DNA of 64,000 nt from Copromyces sp. CBS 386.78 (lineage: Eukaryota > Ascomycota > Sordariomycetes > Sordariales > Sordariaceae): positions 372,001 to 436,000 of the forward strand of contig MU839083.1 of NCBI GenBank assembly GCA_030685235.1. Direction: 5' to 3'. The notes under the pieces were generated by a model. It was not told the origin of the DNA and made no database searches. It worked only from the letters and a program-made list of their open reading frames with translations. The position numbers were made by a program, and so were the translations under genes. Positions 8,780 through 20,378 of this stretch are shown in pieces. Within the stretch, counting starts at the first letter, position 1. Every line of letters starts with the position of its first letter.

Positions 8780-10882
8780 TCAAATACCAGCAGCAGGCAT
8801 CAAAACATACGGTAAATCCGTCTGATCCCCCCTCACCGCCAATCTAATCACACTTCCACTACTCCCACTACTTTCCCCACTCCCTACACTCCTACTACCC
8901 CCTCCACTTCCAGCAGAATCCGAGGTCCAAATCAACGACAACTTACTCACCCCCAATCCATTCGACCCATTCGTCTCACCCGTCCCATTCGTCCCCGCTC
9001 TATACAACCTCGTCCCCATGCCGGTTCCCGTGCCCGTCCCTGTCATCGCCACACTCCTAGGCGTAGTCGGCGCCGTTCGAAACTGTCTCTGCTGCTGTTG
9101 CCAGGAGTAGGTGGTCGAATAGGTACCCGAGGAGTTGCGGTTCGCGGAACGAGGATGGTGGTGATGGGTGCTGAAATGAGTCTTTGCTGTTTTTGCTGTT
9201 TCGGGGCGGAGGTGGTTGTGCGTGCTTCTGAGGGAGGAGGAAGAAGAGAAGTAAGAGGAGTTGGTTTGTTTCCGGGTTAGACTTTGGTGGTGGTCTAGGC
9301 CTCGGAGGAGAGTGTTGTTGATGTCGCCTGGACTTGGGCCTGGGCCTGTTGCTGATGAGCTTGTGGCTGTGGTGTATTTGCCTTTTCTTTTTCTTCTTTT
9401 GGGTGTTGGGGTTTTAGGTGGTGGTGGTGGTGGTTGGCGATGTTGGTGTTGGCGGCTGGCGAAATAATGCTCTAGTTCGTTTTCACCGTGGTACATGCTA
9501 CCGTTAGCGCTACCACTGTCCCTACGCTCACTGCGTAAATCGCCAGAAGAGTAACTTCGCCTGGGCGCATCGTTGTCGATGTCACTTTCGTAAAAGGAGT
9601 GAGGTGATGGTTGTTGCTGTTGCTGAGAATAGGGAGAGAAGAAACGGCGGTCATTACTGCCGTTCTCTTCGGTGCCGTCGTTATGGGCATTTTCCGGATC
9701 GTTGTCTTCTGCCCCATCATCCTCATACTCTCCTCCGACAATTTCGTCCAATACCACCGGGTCAAGCGGTCTCATGCCTCTGAGCACCTCCGCAAAGACA
9801 TGCATTAACCGTCTGAACTCATCAATCGATACCGGCCGAGTTGAGTACCGAGCGCGCTCGTAGAGCTTGATGAATTCACTCACGGCCTCTGACGGCGCTA
9901 CCACGCCGAGTTCAGTCAGACTAGTCAGATACTCGCGGAGTCCCATGCTCTCATGTCGTTGCAGCAGCGCCACAGCATCCGGATCCAACAGCGGCGGGTC
10001 CATCCTCCCTGCTTCTCCCTCGCCTCCCTCGCCTTCGGATGTTCGGTCCGGCGGCGCAAGGGTGATAGCCTTGGCCTCGATCAAATTCGGCAGTTCGCAT
10101 ATGACCGTATCATACTGCACATTCGCGAGATCCGGCGAAGTGGCCGAGGCCCAGCCGGGATGTTCAATTTCGCCCCAGATATGGGGGCCTCCACGTTGTA
10201 CCACGACGTTGATGCTCATCGGCTCGTCATGGCCCGAGGGGCGCGTGGTTGTCGAGTTATGCTCGGAGTCCCGACCTTGGATGGTGTCAATCCCCCTACG
10301 CACTTTTGGCTTCCAGCGAGACCGTTTCCCAGTGAATCTGTCGGCGGCTTCTTTCGATGCTTCCTTCGCTGCCGTAGCTATCCATGACTCGCGCTGCCCT
10401 TCTCCATCCTCTCCGTCATTATTGTTCCTTTCCACCTCTCGCCTTCGCGATATAGCATGCGGCGCGTCGGCTGTTGCAGGGACAGAAGCTGGCCCAGAAC
10501 CGGGACCACCTAGGAGCAAAGGCAGAGGCAACCGTGGTCTCGCTTCATACGCAATGGCGGCGCTCCTGCTTAGACCCGCAACGACCAACTGTCTGACATC
10601 GCGAGGCAGGTCGCCCTTTTCTATAGGGACCCATGACTTGGGAATCGAGTCGAGCACCGCTTTGTTGTAGTACAGTCGGGTGGCGTAGATAAAGACAATG
10701 ATGAGGATGGTGACGAGATAGCAGAGCGCAACAATGAGGATGCTGTAATTCTGCTTGGTGATGATGGCCTGGCGAATTAAGTCGATGGGAGTGACAATGA
10801 GGAAGGCGAGAAGGACGAGATAGATGAAGCAGTAGACGGGTTTGTAGAGGAAGTGGGCGATGATGGAGACGGCCGACTTCAT
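8780..10882 (-). CDS. dlt1: Dlt1-type membrane protein (defect at low temperature)
   Basis: A single exon of 700 codons from ATG 10882. Two membrane spans lie at about residues 8-32 (KPVYCFIYLVLLAFLIVTP) and 43-66 (YSILIVALCYLVTILIIVFI). They are followed by the family-typical segment PKSWVPIEKGDLPRDVRQLV with SRSAAIAYEARPRL. A second conserved block (GEIEHPGWASATSPDLANVQ and ELPNLIEAKAI) comes after a variable insert. The C-terminal 300 residues are Ser/Gln/His/Gly-rich and probably disordered. Known: yeast DLT1 was named for poor growth at low temperature; its molecular role is unclear. The length exceeds yeast Dlt1 because of the C-terminal tail, as is common in filamentous fungi. The ATG has no in-frame upstream competitor. 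Confidence 0.78.
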   Translation of the reverse strand: MKSAVSIIAHFLYKPVYCFIYLVLLAFLIVTPIDLIRQAIITKQNYSILIVALCYLVTILIIVFIYATRLYYNKAVLDSIPKSWVPIEKGDLPRDVRQLVVAGLSRSAAIAYEARPRLPLPLLLGGPGSGPASVPATADAPHAISRRREVERNNNDGEDGEGQRESWIATAAKEASKEAADRFTGKRSRWKPKVRRGIDTIQGRDSEHNSTTTRPSGHDEPMSINVVVQRGGPHIWGEIEHPGWASATSPDLANVQYDTVICELPNLIEAKAITLAPPDRTSEGEGGEGEAGRMDPPLLDPDAVALLQRHESMGLREYLTSLTELGVVAPSEAVSEFIKLYERARYSTRPVSIDEFRRLMHVFAEVLRGMRPLDPVVLDEIVGGEYEDDGAEDNDPENAHNDGTEENGSNDRRFFSPYSQQQQQPSPHSFYESDIDNDAPRRSYSSGDLRSERRDSGSANGSMYHGENELEHYFASRQHQHRQPPPPPPKTPTPKRRKRKGKYTTATSSSATGPGPSPGDINNTLLRGLDHHQSLTRKQTNSSYFSSSSSLRSTHNHLRPETAKTAKTHFSTHHHHPRSANRNSSGTYSTTYSWQQQQRQFRTAPTTPRSVAMTGTGTGTGMGTRLYRAGTNGTGETNGSNGLGVSKLSLIWTSDSAGSGGGSRSVGSGESSGSSGSVIRLAVRGDQTDLPYVLMPAAGI

Positions 10883-11640
10883 TCTCTTGTGTGATGTTCT
10901 CGAGGTCGCAGCCGGATATTCGAATCACTTGCCCGAAGAGGCAAATGCAGAGAAGCTATAGCAGCTGACCGTTGATGAGGTCCAAGCCGCTGCTGTTCCC
11001 AGGAGAAGCTCGTAACTTGCGACAGAAGAATGTTGGGCGGCGGGGAGTGTCATGGCGGCGTGGGATTGGAATGCGATGATTCAGTTCGGGACCGAAGAAA
11101 AGAGCCGCAATTCATTCGAAGTGAGATAGCCGCCGGTTATTAGTAGGATGATTAGAACATTGGGGGAGTTGCGATGAAAAGAAAACAACAAACCAACTCG
11201 GGAATGGACGAACAAAGGAGAACCTTGAAAAGATGCAGGAACAGGACCGGCGATGGAGAACATGGAGCAAGCAAGCTTCTCAACCGAGCGAACTGTCGAG
11301 TTGGGTTAAAGCCCGTGGATCATGGTACGTGTGACCTCATTTCCCGCGGCTCCCCATCCCTGCACAGCCGCACCATTACGTGCCGAGCCCCTGCATGGCT
11401 GGATCGTTCAGGGGGAGACACTGCTGCAAGTAAGTAAACAATCTACCTATTGTATGTATGTAGCAGCACCACTACCTACCGAACGCTCATTGAGGTATCA
11501 TACAACATAAACAATCCATAACATGCTAACAATGGCCATCCAGCTTTTCTTCCTGTTTTCCCACTAAGCAAAAACCCCCTACTCCATGTGTGCTTATTCA
11601 TACAATATGCTTCAGTTAATCACATCTAAACACATCTTCG
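10883..11640. other. Intergenic between ndc1 3' end and dlt1 promoter
   Basis: About 760 bases. No gene-like ORF. It serves as promoter for dlt1 and 3' flank of ndc1, which are in tandem on the minus strand. Confidence 0.55.
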
Positions 11641-13669
11641 TCACCTCTTCCACTGGTTCAGGTCTAGCAGATCGTCCATCCTCGGCTGCGGCTCCGGAAA
11701 ATTCGCAGCCTCCCTGGCCAAGCGCATATCCGTCAACGTCAGCCTCAAATCCCGCGCATACGGGCCAAACTCGACAATGAGCCTTCTCAAAGCTTCCCTC
11801 AAGGCCTCCAGAATAGCCTCCACCTCGGGGCACTCCTTGACACCCTCAATATCCGTCCAGTGCACCTCGAACCCCTCCTTGAACCTCTCGAGCTTCTTGG
11901 TCACATTCGTCAATGTCCGGATAATCGTCGCGATATCCCTCTGCACGTTGCCGTACTTATCCTCCTGCAGACTGTGGCTTGTGAGCATGCTAAGGGCGTA
12001 GGCTGCGTTGATGAAGAGACTGGGCTCGCCGTAAGGTCCTCCGAGAACCGCATTGAGCATTCTTCTCCGGTATTCCTGGCGGAATGGAATCCCCACCCAC
12101 TTGTGGAGTCCCTTCAGAGCCCAAGTTCTGATGAGGCTGGCGGTATCATCGGTTCCAGTGGCGGCCTTTTGGACCTCGAGAAGTTGATGCTTGGCCGCGT
12201 CCACGGTCCGCTTCGCAAACGGGCTGAGGTGGGATCCTTGACCAGGAGCAACAGCAACCTGAGTAACCGCCCTCTCGACCTCGGACCGGAAGTTTCTCCT
12301 CCTAGATGGGCCTCCCAAGTAAATAGGATCCTCCTTCAGAGGTGCCGTGGTTCGGACCTTTTCCTCGACAGGCTGTGCCACCGGAGCAGCCACAGGCTGA
12401 GGAGACTTTCCATAGTTGCCAATGTTCGTCTCAAGGCTCTTCAAAATATCGAGGCAAATGGAGTAGACTTGGGACCACGCCGGTCCGTCCTTTCGGTCGA
12501 GGTCTTCGTAGATAGCCTTTCGCCTTTCCGGGAAATCGCGGGCAATGAGAGCCAACTCCCACATGGCAAAGCACTTGATTGGTCGTTAGCAATAAGAACG
12601 CTACTCCGTCTCTAGAGATAAAGCAAAACATACCTTGAAGAACAACTTCTTGTGCTTGAGTCCATTCAAAAGACTGCCATTGGGATCCTTGGATCCGGTG
12701 GTGAAAGGGCGGTGATCCTTGGTCGGCTCCTTGACCATGAACATGGTGAATGCAGTGTTTCCAGCGATCCAAACGATCAGGAGCATAAAGCTAGCCAGGG
12801 CCATCGAAATGAAACTGCTGAAGGAGATGGGCCACGAATATGGCACATAATTCGTCTTTGGAAGGTTGAAGAAGGGGCGGAAGAAGAAGAGCGACAGCCG
12901 CCAGACCGCCTTGCGCAGGAACAACGGGTAGATGACCAAAGTCAATATCCCACTGGCAAGCGTCTGATTCAATGACTCCCAAAAGATCTTGGGCATCTCG
13001 CCCCAGAACTTCTTCATGAGGGTGCCAACATCACTGCTGTTGTTTTGGACGGCACCCTCTGAAGGCTTGGCAACGCCCAAGAAGAGCCGGTCGTTGTCGA
13101 GATACAGATGCCTGATGGCCTGGTAGGCGCCGAGGATCGCAAAATGGGTGGTGAATGCGACAGCCTTCTCGTTCAGCCTCTGTCTCTCGTATGAGAGGTA
13201 GGTAACCCATTCCAAGCCAGAGTCCTTGGACTGGGAGAAGATGTAGACCTGGGCAAAGAGCCAGGCGGAGAAGGCATACGTCACGATCGTCTCCAAGGTC
13301 GAGAAGTTGCGGTAGTGCTTAAGGAAGGTATCGTAAGCCGAGTCGGATGTTCGGTAGCCGGGATGGTATTGTGCGATGCGCAGGATGAGGATGAGCGAGC
13401 CGGAGAACCAGAGGAAGGCGGCACGAATACCGGTTGGGCCGATGGGGAACCAAGACCAGAGGACTGAATGGAGAGAGCATCATGGTGAGTCGCTTGCGCG
13501 TCAGGTATATGTGTGTGCAAGGTCACTTACAAGAGTTCCATCTGGCCAGACCAATGGCATACACATATGCGATAGCGAGCAGGATCAAGGCCGTGGTACT
13601 AAAACGGCGATGGAGGGCAGGCTGGAGGAAGTCCTTGTAAGGCGGTCGTCTAACAGATGCGGGCGCCAT
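11641..13669 (-). CDS. ndc1: Nucleoporin Ndc1, pore membrane protein
   Basis: Exons 13669-13531, 13463-12634 and 12573-11641 (introns 67 and 60 nt) give 634 codons including the stop. The N-terminus RRPPYKDFLQPALHRRFSTT followed by a hydrophobic span is typical of fungal Ndc1. Next come WFPIGPTGIRAAFLWFSGSL and further spans, including SWPISFSSFISMALASFMLL and a span just after it. About six spans in total occupy the first 290 residues. The C-terminal half is soluble and helical, with FINAAYALSMLTSHSLQEDKYG and the segment before LRLTLTDMRLAREAANF. Known: Ndc1 anchors nuclear pore complexes and spindle pole bodies in the nuclear envelope. Length is normal for the family. It is divergent from pep12, and a minus-strand TATAAAG near 13980 could serve it. 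Confidence 0.9.
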
Positions 13670-14404
13670 CTTCACAGCGCATTGTCGACAGTCCCCGCTG
13701 TCGTTGATGGTTTCGGGGAGAAGTGGCGGCGCGTGAGGAGGAGGGGGGGAGACTGTCCTTTTCAAAATCGAGCTGAGGTCGAGCCCGATCGGATCTTGGT
13801 GCAGCTTCACGTTCGATGTGTTGAGTTGTAAATAAAAAAAACGGGGTGGGCCTGCCTGCCGCGCTGGATTGAAGCTTCCAGTTCCCCAAACACGACGCGC
13901 TGCTGTTGGCCTGTCGGGGTCACTCTTCTTGGATCCATACGCGCTCACATGATTGGTCAAAACACCCACATTACGTCTTTATAAGCCAAGCCGAAGCTTT
14001 GGACGGATGATCTTGGCCAGAACTCACAGTGGAGGCTGACAGCGCACAGCAGCCACTGCGGGACAGCGACTGGGGGTGCCCCTGGGCAACGCAATCTGGG
14101 CACCTAATAGGTACAACCACTTGCGACCACCGAACGTCGTCCCAGATCACAAGTCACAAGCCACCTTTTCAACCTACAACCAACCAACATCCGACCACCA
14201 CCGCCTGTTGACGATAACATCATCAACCAAATAGGCACCAACAGTCGTTCGCTTTTCCATAGGGCCTCTCAGATCCCTTTCGCTACAAGAACCGGATATA
14301 TACCAAATCCCCTCCTACCGACGACAATCATCTGTGCGCATTGCACCAGGCACCGATAAGACGAACCATCTTGGCCAGAACGACAACCACAACCAGCAGC
14401 AGCC
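13670..14404. promoter_or_regulatory. Divergent promoter region of ndc1 and pep12
   Basis: A 735-bp region between two divergently transcribed genes. On the minus strand TTATAAAG near 13976-13986 lies about 310 nt before the ndc1 start. On the plus strand GGATATATACC near 14293-14303 lies about 105 nt before the pep12 start. Both are TATA-like. Which positions are used is not shown by sequence. Confidence 0.5.
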
Positions 14405-15290
14405 ATGTCGTTCGATCAGCTCTCCTCCCTCGAGGCGGGGCGCCGTCGCAATACCGGCAGCGGCCAGTTCAGCGACGACCCCGAGTTCCAGCGCCTCTCC
14501 CAAGATTTGATGAACAAGCTCTTCAGGCTCAACGGCAACAACCAGCGACTCCAAGGCGAAGTCGGCCACCTCGGCACACGGCGTGACACCCCGCGGGTTC
14601 GGGAACGAGTCCACGAGCTGATTGAGGAGTCGCGCGACCTGTTCAAGGAAGTCGGCGAGGGCGTCAAGAAGGTTCAAACATGGGAAGATGTCACTGTACG
14701 TTTATCATTCTTCCCCTCCATTGCCAAGCGCCGAACCAGCGAGACTAACAAAACACTAGCCCACCCAAAAATATATGCAACAAAAACTCTCCCGCGAATT
14801 CCAGTCCTCCCTCTCGGAATTCCAATCCCTCCAGCGCACCGCCCTCGACAAGCAAAAAGCCTCAGTAACCGCCGCCCGCTCCGTGATTGACGCCACCGAC
14901 CCTTCGCACTCGTCGCACCCATTGCTCGATGAACCCCAGCTGCTCCAACAGCAAGAACAAGAACTGACCCACCTCGCTCCGCAATCCGAAGTCGACTTCC
15001 AGGATGCGCTCATCCTTGAGCGCGAGGAGGAGATCCGCAATATCGAGCAGGGTGTCGGTGATCTGAACGTGCTGTTTCAGCAGGTGGCGCAGATCGTCAG
15101 CGAGCAAGGGGAGACGCTGGATACGATTGCGAATAATGTGGAAAATGTGAGGGATGATACGGCGGGGGCGGATAGGGAGTTGAGGAGCGCGGCGAGGTAT
15201 CAGAAGAATGCGAGGGGCAAGGCGTGCTGTTTGTTGTTGATTTTGAGCGTTATCTTGACGATTGTGCTGTTGGCGGTGTTCTTGGGTTAG
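14405..15290 (+). CDS. pep12: Endosomal Qa-SNARE, Pep12/syntaxin-7 type
   Basis: Exons 14405-14695 and 14760-15290 (intron 64 nt, phase 0) give 273 residues. The N-terminal part (SFDQLSSLEAG, DPEFQRLSQDLMNKLF) is the three-helix Habc region. The SNARE motif at about residues 180-240 reads EIRNIEQGVGDLNVLFQQVA, followed by QIVSEQGETLDTIANNVENV. The zero-layer glutamine is Q213 in SEQGE. One C-terminal membrane anchor (CCLLLILSVILTIVLLAVFL) ends the protein. Known: Pep12 drives fusion at the late endosome/prevacuolar compartment with Vti1 and Syn8/Tlg partners. The short N-terminus and immediate tail anchor fit Pep12 better than Vam3 or Sso1. It is convergent with cox18, with 423 bp between stops. 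Confidence 0.85.
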
Positions 15291-15713
15291 GCTGGGTTAT
15301 GATATGGGATGGGATGGGATGCTGCTGCTATGCTGCTGCTATGAAAAAGCGGGTGCAAGATGCTGGAAAGACGGGACACAGGAAGGACGTGTTTTGTTGA
15401 TGACGTTTGTGATGATGAAGACGGACGGGAATGAATGGCTCGGAGGGCAGGGTGTAATCCTGTAATGGTTGGTTCTGTTACTACTGTTGATGTTGCTGTT
15501 TTTGCTGTTGTCACTGCCAAGTGTCGCATGGAAGGGATCAAAGACAGGAGAAAGGCGTTTATGGAGTTTTTACTTTCTTTTTCATTGGTCTTGTTAGTTG
15601 GACGATGTCCATCTGGCCTCTTCAGAGCCAGTCTATCATCCATCCATCCATAGATATCTTATCTCGTATGTCTCCTCTATATATACACAAATCCCTCATA
15701 CCCCATCCCGTCA
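15291..15713. other. Convergent 3' flanks of pep12 and cox18
   Basis: A 423-bp spacer holding both 3' untranslated regions. Short direct repeats (GCTGCTGCTAT, TGGGATGGGA) occur just after the pep12 stop. No gene seen. Confidence 0.55.
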
Positions 15714-17009
15714 TCACCAGGTGCTCTTGAAATAGTTCTTCTTCTTGGTCTTCGGATCCGGCTCCCAGTCCAACCCCGGTAGCTTCGGCCTCACATACGG
15801 ATCATCCCCTCTCCCCTTCGCCGGACCTAGAGACGGCGGCAACGGCATCTTGGCCGCCACTACGCTCGTGATCGCATTACTCGTCACACTCGTCGCGATC
15901 CAGTACAGATGCAGTGCCGCCGGCAAGTTGACCGTTGCCGGTCCCACGGCCAGCGTCAAAAGCAACAGCGCTCGCTGCATCCGAAGTCCGACGGACTTTT
16001 GCAGCTTGATCTGGGATGCCTGCTCGCCAATGTTGGAGGGGCTGAGCCAGCCGGTGTCTGTTCCTGGGTTGAGGAGACGAAGCCAGCCTTCCAGGTTGCG
16101 AGGCATCACGTTGACGAACATGGTGAAGGATAAGATGAAGGGAAGGATGTGTAAGGGGTCGGCGGCCATGAGGTCGGGGAACCAGAGGCAGCCTTCCATG
16201 GATGTGGGGAGGGCGTTTTGGAAGTAGGCGGAGAGGGAGTCGGGGAGGATGTTGGTAAGGGGGCTAATGGTGTCGGTGGTGGTGGTGGTGGTGGTGGTGG
16301 CCGCTTCAGTTGCCTGTGATACCGCTTGTTGTGTCACCTCCGCCGCCTTCAAAGCCGCCGCCTCAGCCGCCGCCTTCCCATCCTTGTTAGCCCCCAAAAA
16401 CATACCCAACAAACCAACCGGTCCGCCACACAGTCTCCTCAAAGCCTCGATACCGACGAGCCAGCCGGGGAACGCCAAAAACGGCACGAACTGTTTCCAC
16501 GGCTGCACGCCCCACTCCTTCAATAACCTTTTGGTGGTCTTCTCCATGCGCTTCATGATCTCCTCGGGCGGGTCGAAGTCGTGCCTGATGGGATCGGCCT
16601 GCTTCGCGTAGTTGACATCTGTGAAATGCCGCCGGCCCCAGGCCATCAGAACCGGCTTGAGCAGGGACCGGCGCTGGGCGAGCCGCTGGGTGTACTTGGC
16701 TGCGGGAACGCGGAAGATCAGGCTGATGGTGGCGCCAAAACCGGGGATCAGGATGTACCAGGGGATGTGCAGGTTGGCTTGGGCGGCGAGGAGGAGCTGC
16801 TCGACGGTGGTGACGGCTTCGCTGACAAAGGTTCGTCGTGTTGAGGGAACGACTGATGAGGTTGGGTTATTGTTGTTCCTCCTGAGATGTAGTTGGGCAG
16901 CTGCTGCGAGTCCTACTGGCCGTAGTGAGGATGATGTGGTTGAGAGTCCATGTCGGGCGAGCGAGCTCATGCTCAAGCCGCCGGCTATGCGTCCTCCGAA
17001 AGCAGCCAT
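15714..17009 (-). CDS. cox18: Cox18, mitochondrial inner membrane insertase (Oxa1/YidC family)
   Basis: A single exon of 431 residues from ATG 17009. The first 60 residues are Arg/Ser-rich with few acids, a mitochondrial presequence. The Oxa1-type core begins with AVTTVEQLLLAAQANLHIPW and WYILIPGFGATISLIFRVPA. It continues through WKQFVPFLAFPGWLVGIEAL, LHILPFILSFTMFVNVMP and LLLLTLAVGPATVNLPAALH to LYWIATSVTSNAI. Known: Cox18 exports the C-terminal tail of Cox2 across the inner membrane for cytochrome c oxidase assembly. The sequence diverges from Oxa1 and has the short hydrophilic C-terminus of the Cox18 branch. An 8-Thr run from a GGT/ACC microsatellite (about 16273-16299) lies in a loop. 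Divergent from alg11. Confidence 0.85.
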   Translation of the reverse strand: MAAFGGRIAGGLSMSSLARHGLSTTSSSLRPVGLAAAAQLHLRRNNNNPTSSVVPSTRRTFVSEAVTTVEQLLLAAQANLHIPWYILIPGFGATISLIFRVPAAKYTQRLAQRRSLLKPVLMAWGRRHFTDVNYAKQADPIRHDFDPPEEIMKRMEKTTKRLLKEWGVQPWKQFVPFLAFPGWLVGIEALRRLCGGPVGLLGMFLGANKDGKAAAEAAALKAAEVTQQAVSQATEAATTTTTTTTDTISPLTNILPDSLSAYFQNALPTSMEGCLWFPDLMAADPLHILPFILSFTMFVNVMPRNLEGWLRLLNPGTDTGWLSPSNIGEQASQIKLQKSVGLRMQRALLLLTLAVGPATVNLPAALHLYWIATSVTSNAITSVVAAKMPLPPSLGPAKGRGDDPYVRPKLPGLDWEPDPKTKKKNYFKSTW

Positions 17010-17882
17010 GGTGAGCTCGAAGCTGGTGATAAAGTGAGACTGGGGTGAATAGACAAGAAGAAAAGAAATGGGATTTCACATTATCCGTCTAAAATGAGTT
17101 CCCCTTCCCTTCCAACCTCTTGTCTCTTCAGCAATGTACTGCTGAGTGACGGAGATGAGTTGTTGTTCTTGGTGAACCTTGAAGTCCACTTGGACCTTCG
17201 GACGAGGATCCTCTATCATTCCCGATAAACATTCAAACCGAATATCGTGCCTTGCCGGCAGCATAACCACGCCAAGCCAGCGCCTGAAGTCCGTGCTCTA
17301 CACAGTTCTCCATCTGACCAATTGTAAGGTGCAGCTGACGCTTGGCAGCTGATTGTGAAGTGGAAGCTTGCACATCTTCGTGCACAGTGTGTCCCTACGT
17401 CAGAGCCGCAGGGGTGTGAAGCACTCCCCGGGGCCCCTGAATAGCGCCCGCCTGCACTATCAAACACGCCCGCAAATAGCGTAGCTGTCGCGATAGCATA
17501 GCAACCCTCCCCAAATAATTACTGTCACGGTGGTTGTGGGTGGGACAGGAACCCAAACACCACAAGGCCAGATCATTCCACCTCCCAATCACCCCGTCAA
17601 ACATCATCATCCGCCCAGCAACCTGTCCAGACTCCAGTTCCAGTCCAGTAGTCGGCTTTGGGTTGTCGCGGAGATTTAACTTCATAGTCCTTCGTTTAGT
17701 TCTTAATCTTTTCTATCTGTGTTCTGTTCATGACCTCTCCTCTCTTCTCCCGTTTCGATTCGCGCCTACAGGTAGCTAGTCTGAAGCTCTGAACAACAAA
17801 TCCACGAACGTTCCCAAGCAACGGCGCATATAACCGACATAACAGTACAGAAGGCACACACACATACATAACGCTTCAGGCC
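17010..17882. promoter_or_regulatory. Divergent promoter region of cox18 and alg11
   Basis: An 873-bp spacer between divergent genes. CT-rich stretches near 17690-17770 on the plus strand (TCCTCTCTTCTCCCG) resemble the pyrimidine-rich core promoters of this fungal group and would serve alg11. No ORF of gene quality. Confidence 0.5.
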
Positions 17883-19744
17883 ATGGCGAACGGCCTCCTC
17901 ACCTACGTTGCCATCCCCTTGTGTACTATCGGCCCGCTTCTCGCCCTGTTTATCCCCTTCGTATGGCGACTGGTCGGCTCCTCGCTGGGATGGTACTTGC
18001 GTAGGAAGACAGACGGCCGACGGTGCCACATTCTCGAGGTCGTAGAGGCCGACGAAAGGAAATACCGGGACTCAAACAAGGGCGCAAAGGGCCGGAAGGA
18101 GGAGAAAGAGGAATGGGAACCCTTCAACGACAACACCGAAGCTACTACCGGTACATCCGACGGCAAGGTCTACGATAACGATTGGGATGGCATCGTGGGC
18201 TTCTTTCACCCCTTTTGGTAAGTTGTACCTGGGGATAGCTCGCTATTGCAGTATGGTACTAATACAAAACGTAGCAATGCCGGCGGAGGTGGAGAAAGAG
18301 TCCTTTGGGCTGCTATCCGGGCCACGCAGAAACGCTGGCCCAAAGCCAAGTGTGTCGTCTATACGGGTGATCACGATGTTAGCAAGGAGGCTATCCTCTC
18401 CAGAGTAGAGGTAAGAAGGCGCCCAGATGTACCGCTTCATAGGCATCCCCCAGTGCCTTGCTAACCTCGTCAATTCAACAGCATCGCTTCAACATCCACC
18501 TCCACCCGCCCACCGTCAACTTCCTCTACCTGTCCACCCGCCGCTGGGTTCTCGCCTCCACATGGCCCTACTTCACCCTCGCCGGCCAGTCCTTCGGCTC
18601 CCTGATCATGGCCTGGGACGCCTTCTCCCTGCTCGTGCCCGACATCTTCGTCGACACCATGGGCTACGCCTTCGCCCTCGGTTTCTCCCGCTTTCTTTTT
18701 CGCGACGTGCCTACAGCCGCCTACGTGCACTACCCGACTATCTCGACCGACATGCTCGAGTCGCTCGACCCGGCCTCCGCCGTCGGCACCCAGGGCGTCA
18801 ACGCCGGCAGGGGCACAGGCGCCAAGGGCCGCGCCAAGAAGATTTACTGGCAGCTGTTTGCCAGACTGTACTCGCTCATGGGCGCATCTGTGGACGTGGT
18901 CATGACCAACTCGACCTGGACACAGGCCCACATCGAGAAGCTCTGGGGTCCCGTGCGCAACCTGACGGGCGCGGTGCCCGGTATTACGTCCAAAGTCAAT
19001 CCCATCGCGGTAGTGTACCCGCCCGTGGCAGTCGAGGAGCTGGAGCAGGAGATCGAGGTTTCGCCCGAAAGCGAGAAGCGGAGGGAGAAGGTGCTGTTGT
19101 ATATTGCGCAGTTCCGGCCGGAGAAGAACCATCAGCTTATTGTGCAGGCGTTTGCGGAGTTCTTGAAGAGCGGATCGGAAGCGGCGAGGGAAGCGAAACT
19201 TGTCCTGATTGGCAGTGTGAGGGATGATTACGACTCGAAGAGGGTCTACAAGCTAAGGCTGCTGGTCAACGAGCTGCATATCAAGGACCGGGTCGAGTTC
19301 CACCTGGATGCGTCGTGGCCGGATATCCTGGAGTGGTTGAGGCGCGCAAGCGTGGGCGTTAATGGCATGTGGAATGAGCACTTTGGCATTGGCGTGGTGG
19401 AATATCAGGCTGCTGGGTTGATCTCGGTGGTACATGATAGTGGTGGACCGAAGCTGGATATCGTGGTTGAGGTTGATGGCGAGCCTACTGGTAAGTCTTG
19501 ATCTTTGCGTTCTCTATGGTCGAGTTTGACTAACGGATGTATAGGTTTCCACGCTACAGCCTCTGAGGAATTCGCAGCGGGCTTTGAGAAGGCTTTGTCC
19601 CTGCCGAACCCGTATGCAGTCAGGTTGAGAGCTCGCAAGTCGGCGAAGCGCTTCACTGAAGAGGAGTTCGCGAGGAGGTGGATCGAGCAACTGGAGAAGT
19701 GCGTGGCTATGAAGGCGGTTGAGAAGCCCAAGAGCAGACAGTGA
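17883..19744 (+). CDS. alg11: Alg11, GDP-Man:Man3GlcNAc2-PP-dolichol alpha-1,2-mannosyltransferase
   Basis: Exons 17883-18217, 18275-18410, 18482-19490 and 19545-19744 (introns 57, 71 and 54 nt; first branch point TACTAAT) give 559 residues. An N-terminal membrane span ([20 protein letters not shown]) anchors it to the ER, facing the cytosol. The GT4-type body shows [16 protein letters not shown] at the nucleotide-binding side, [33 protein letters not shown] and [20 protein letters not shown]. The C-terminal donor-site motif is [15 protein letters not shown] with the E-x7-E pair. Known: it adds the fourth and fifth mannoses to the lipid-linked oligosaccharide for N-glycosylation. Length is normal. 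A close paralogue assignment such as Alg2 is excluded by the GGGGERVLW and [10 protein letters not shown] signatures. Confidence 0.95.
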
Positions 19745-20378
19745 TGGCGCCGACGACTTCCTTATTCGCTTTGGTAGCGGGCATTATTATACTAGGTAAA
19801 GTGGCTGGGCTATCGGCCAAGCTTCCGTTTGCTGGACTGGCCAGCAGAAACAGTAGATATCATTATGGATACCCCTTTTCTTAATATACAATAATTCATA
19901 AGGCATTGAGAGTCTCGGGTTCTTTGCAGTGTCATCCTGGGGGGTTAGGAGGATGTGTGAGGCCTGCGCCTAATTCGTCTTGAACCACCATGAACATGTA
20001 GATGTTTGAAGCAGTTCATATGATCTTGATGAAGTAACAAAAACGACAACACCATATTTCTATTACATGTTCACGTTTCAACCCGAATCCAACGAGGCTA
20101 TAGAGGCCTAGAACGAGTCAAGATCAGGGATGGGTTTAAAGCGCAAGTGTGGCCCGTGCGCTCTGCTAAGAAAATCCCAACTCCATCGACCACTCAGCTT
20201 CTCCAAGTCATCCACTTTCCTATTCGGATCACAAGTCAAAATCTGCGACAGGACCCTGATTCATCCCAACTTCACAAAACAAAAAAGTTGAGGTACTGGA
20301 CGCAGGAACCGGCCTAGTTCACTGCATCTCACTTGTCAGTCACCCTTGGGGTTTTCACTGTTGCATCAAAACTCACCA
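19745..20378. other. Intergenic between alg11 and trm2
   Basis: 634 bases with alg11 3' flank and trm2 promoter. A TTG-initiated extension of the trm2 frame starts at 20346, but the first in-frame ATG is at 20379. No other gene-like ORF. Confidence 0.55.
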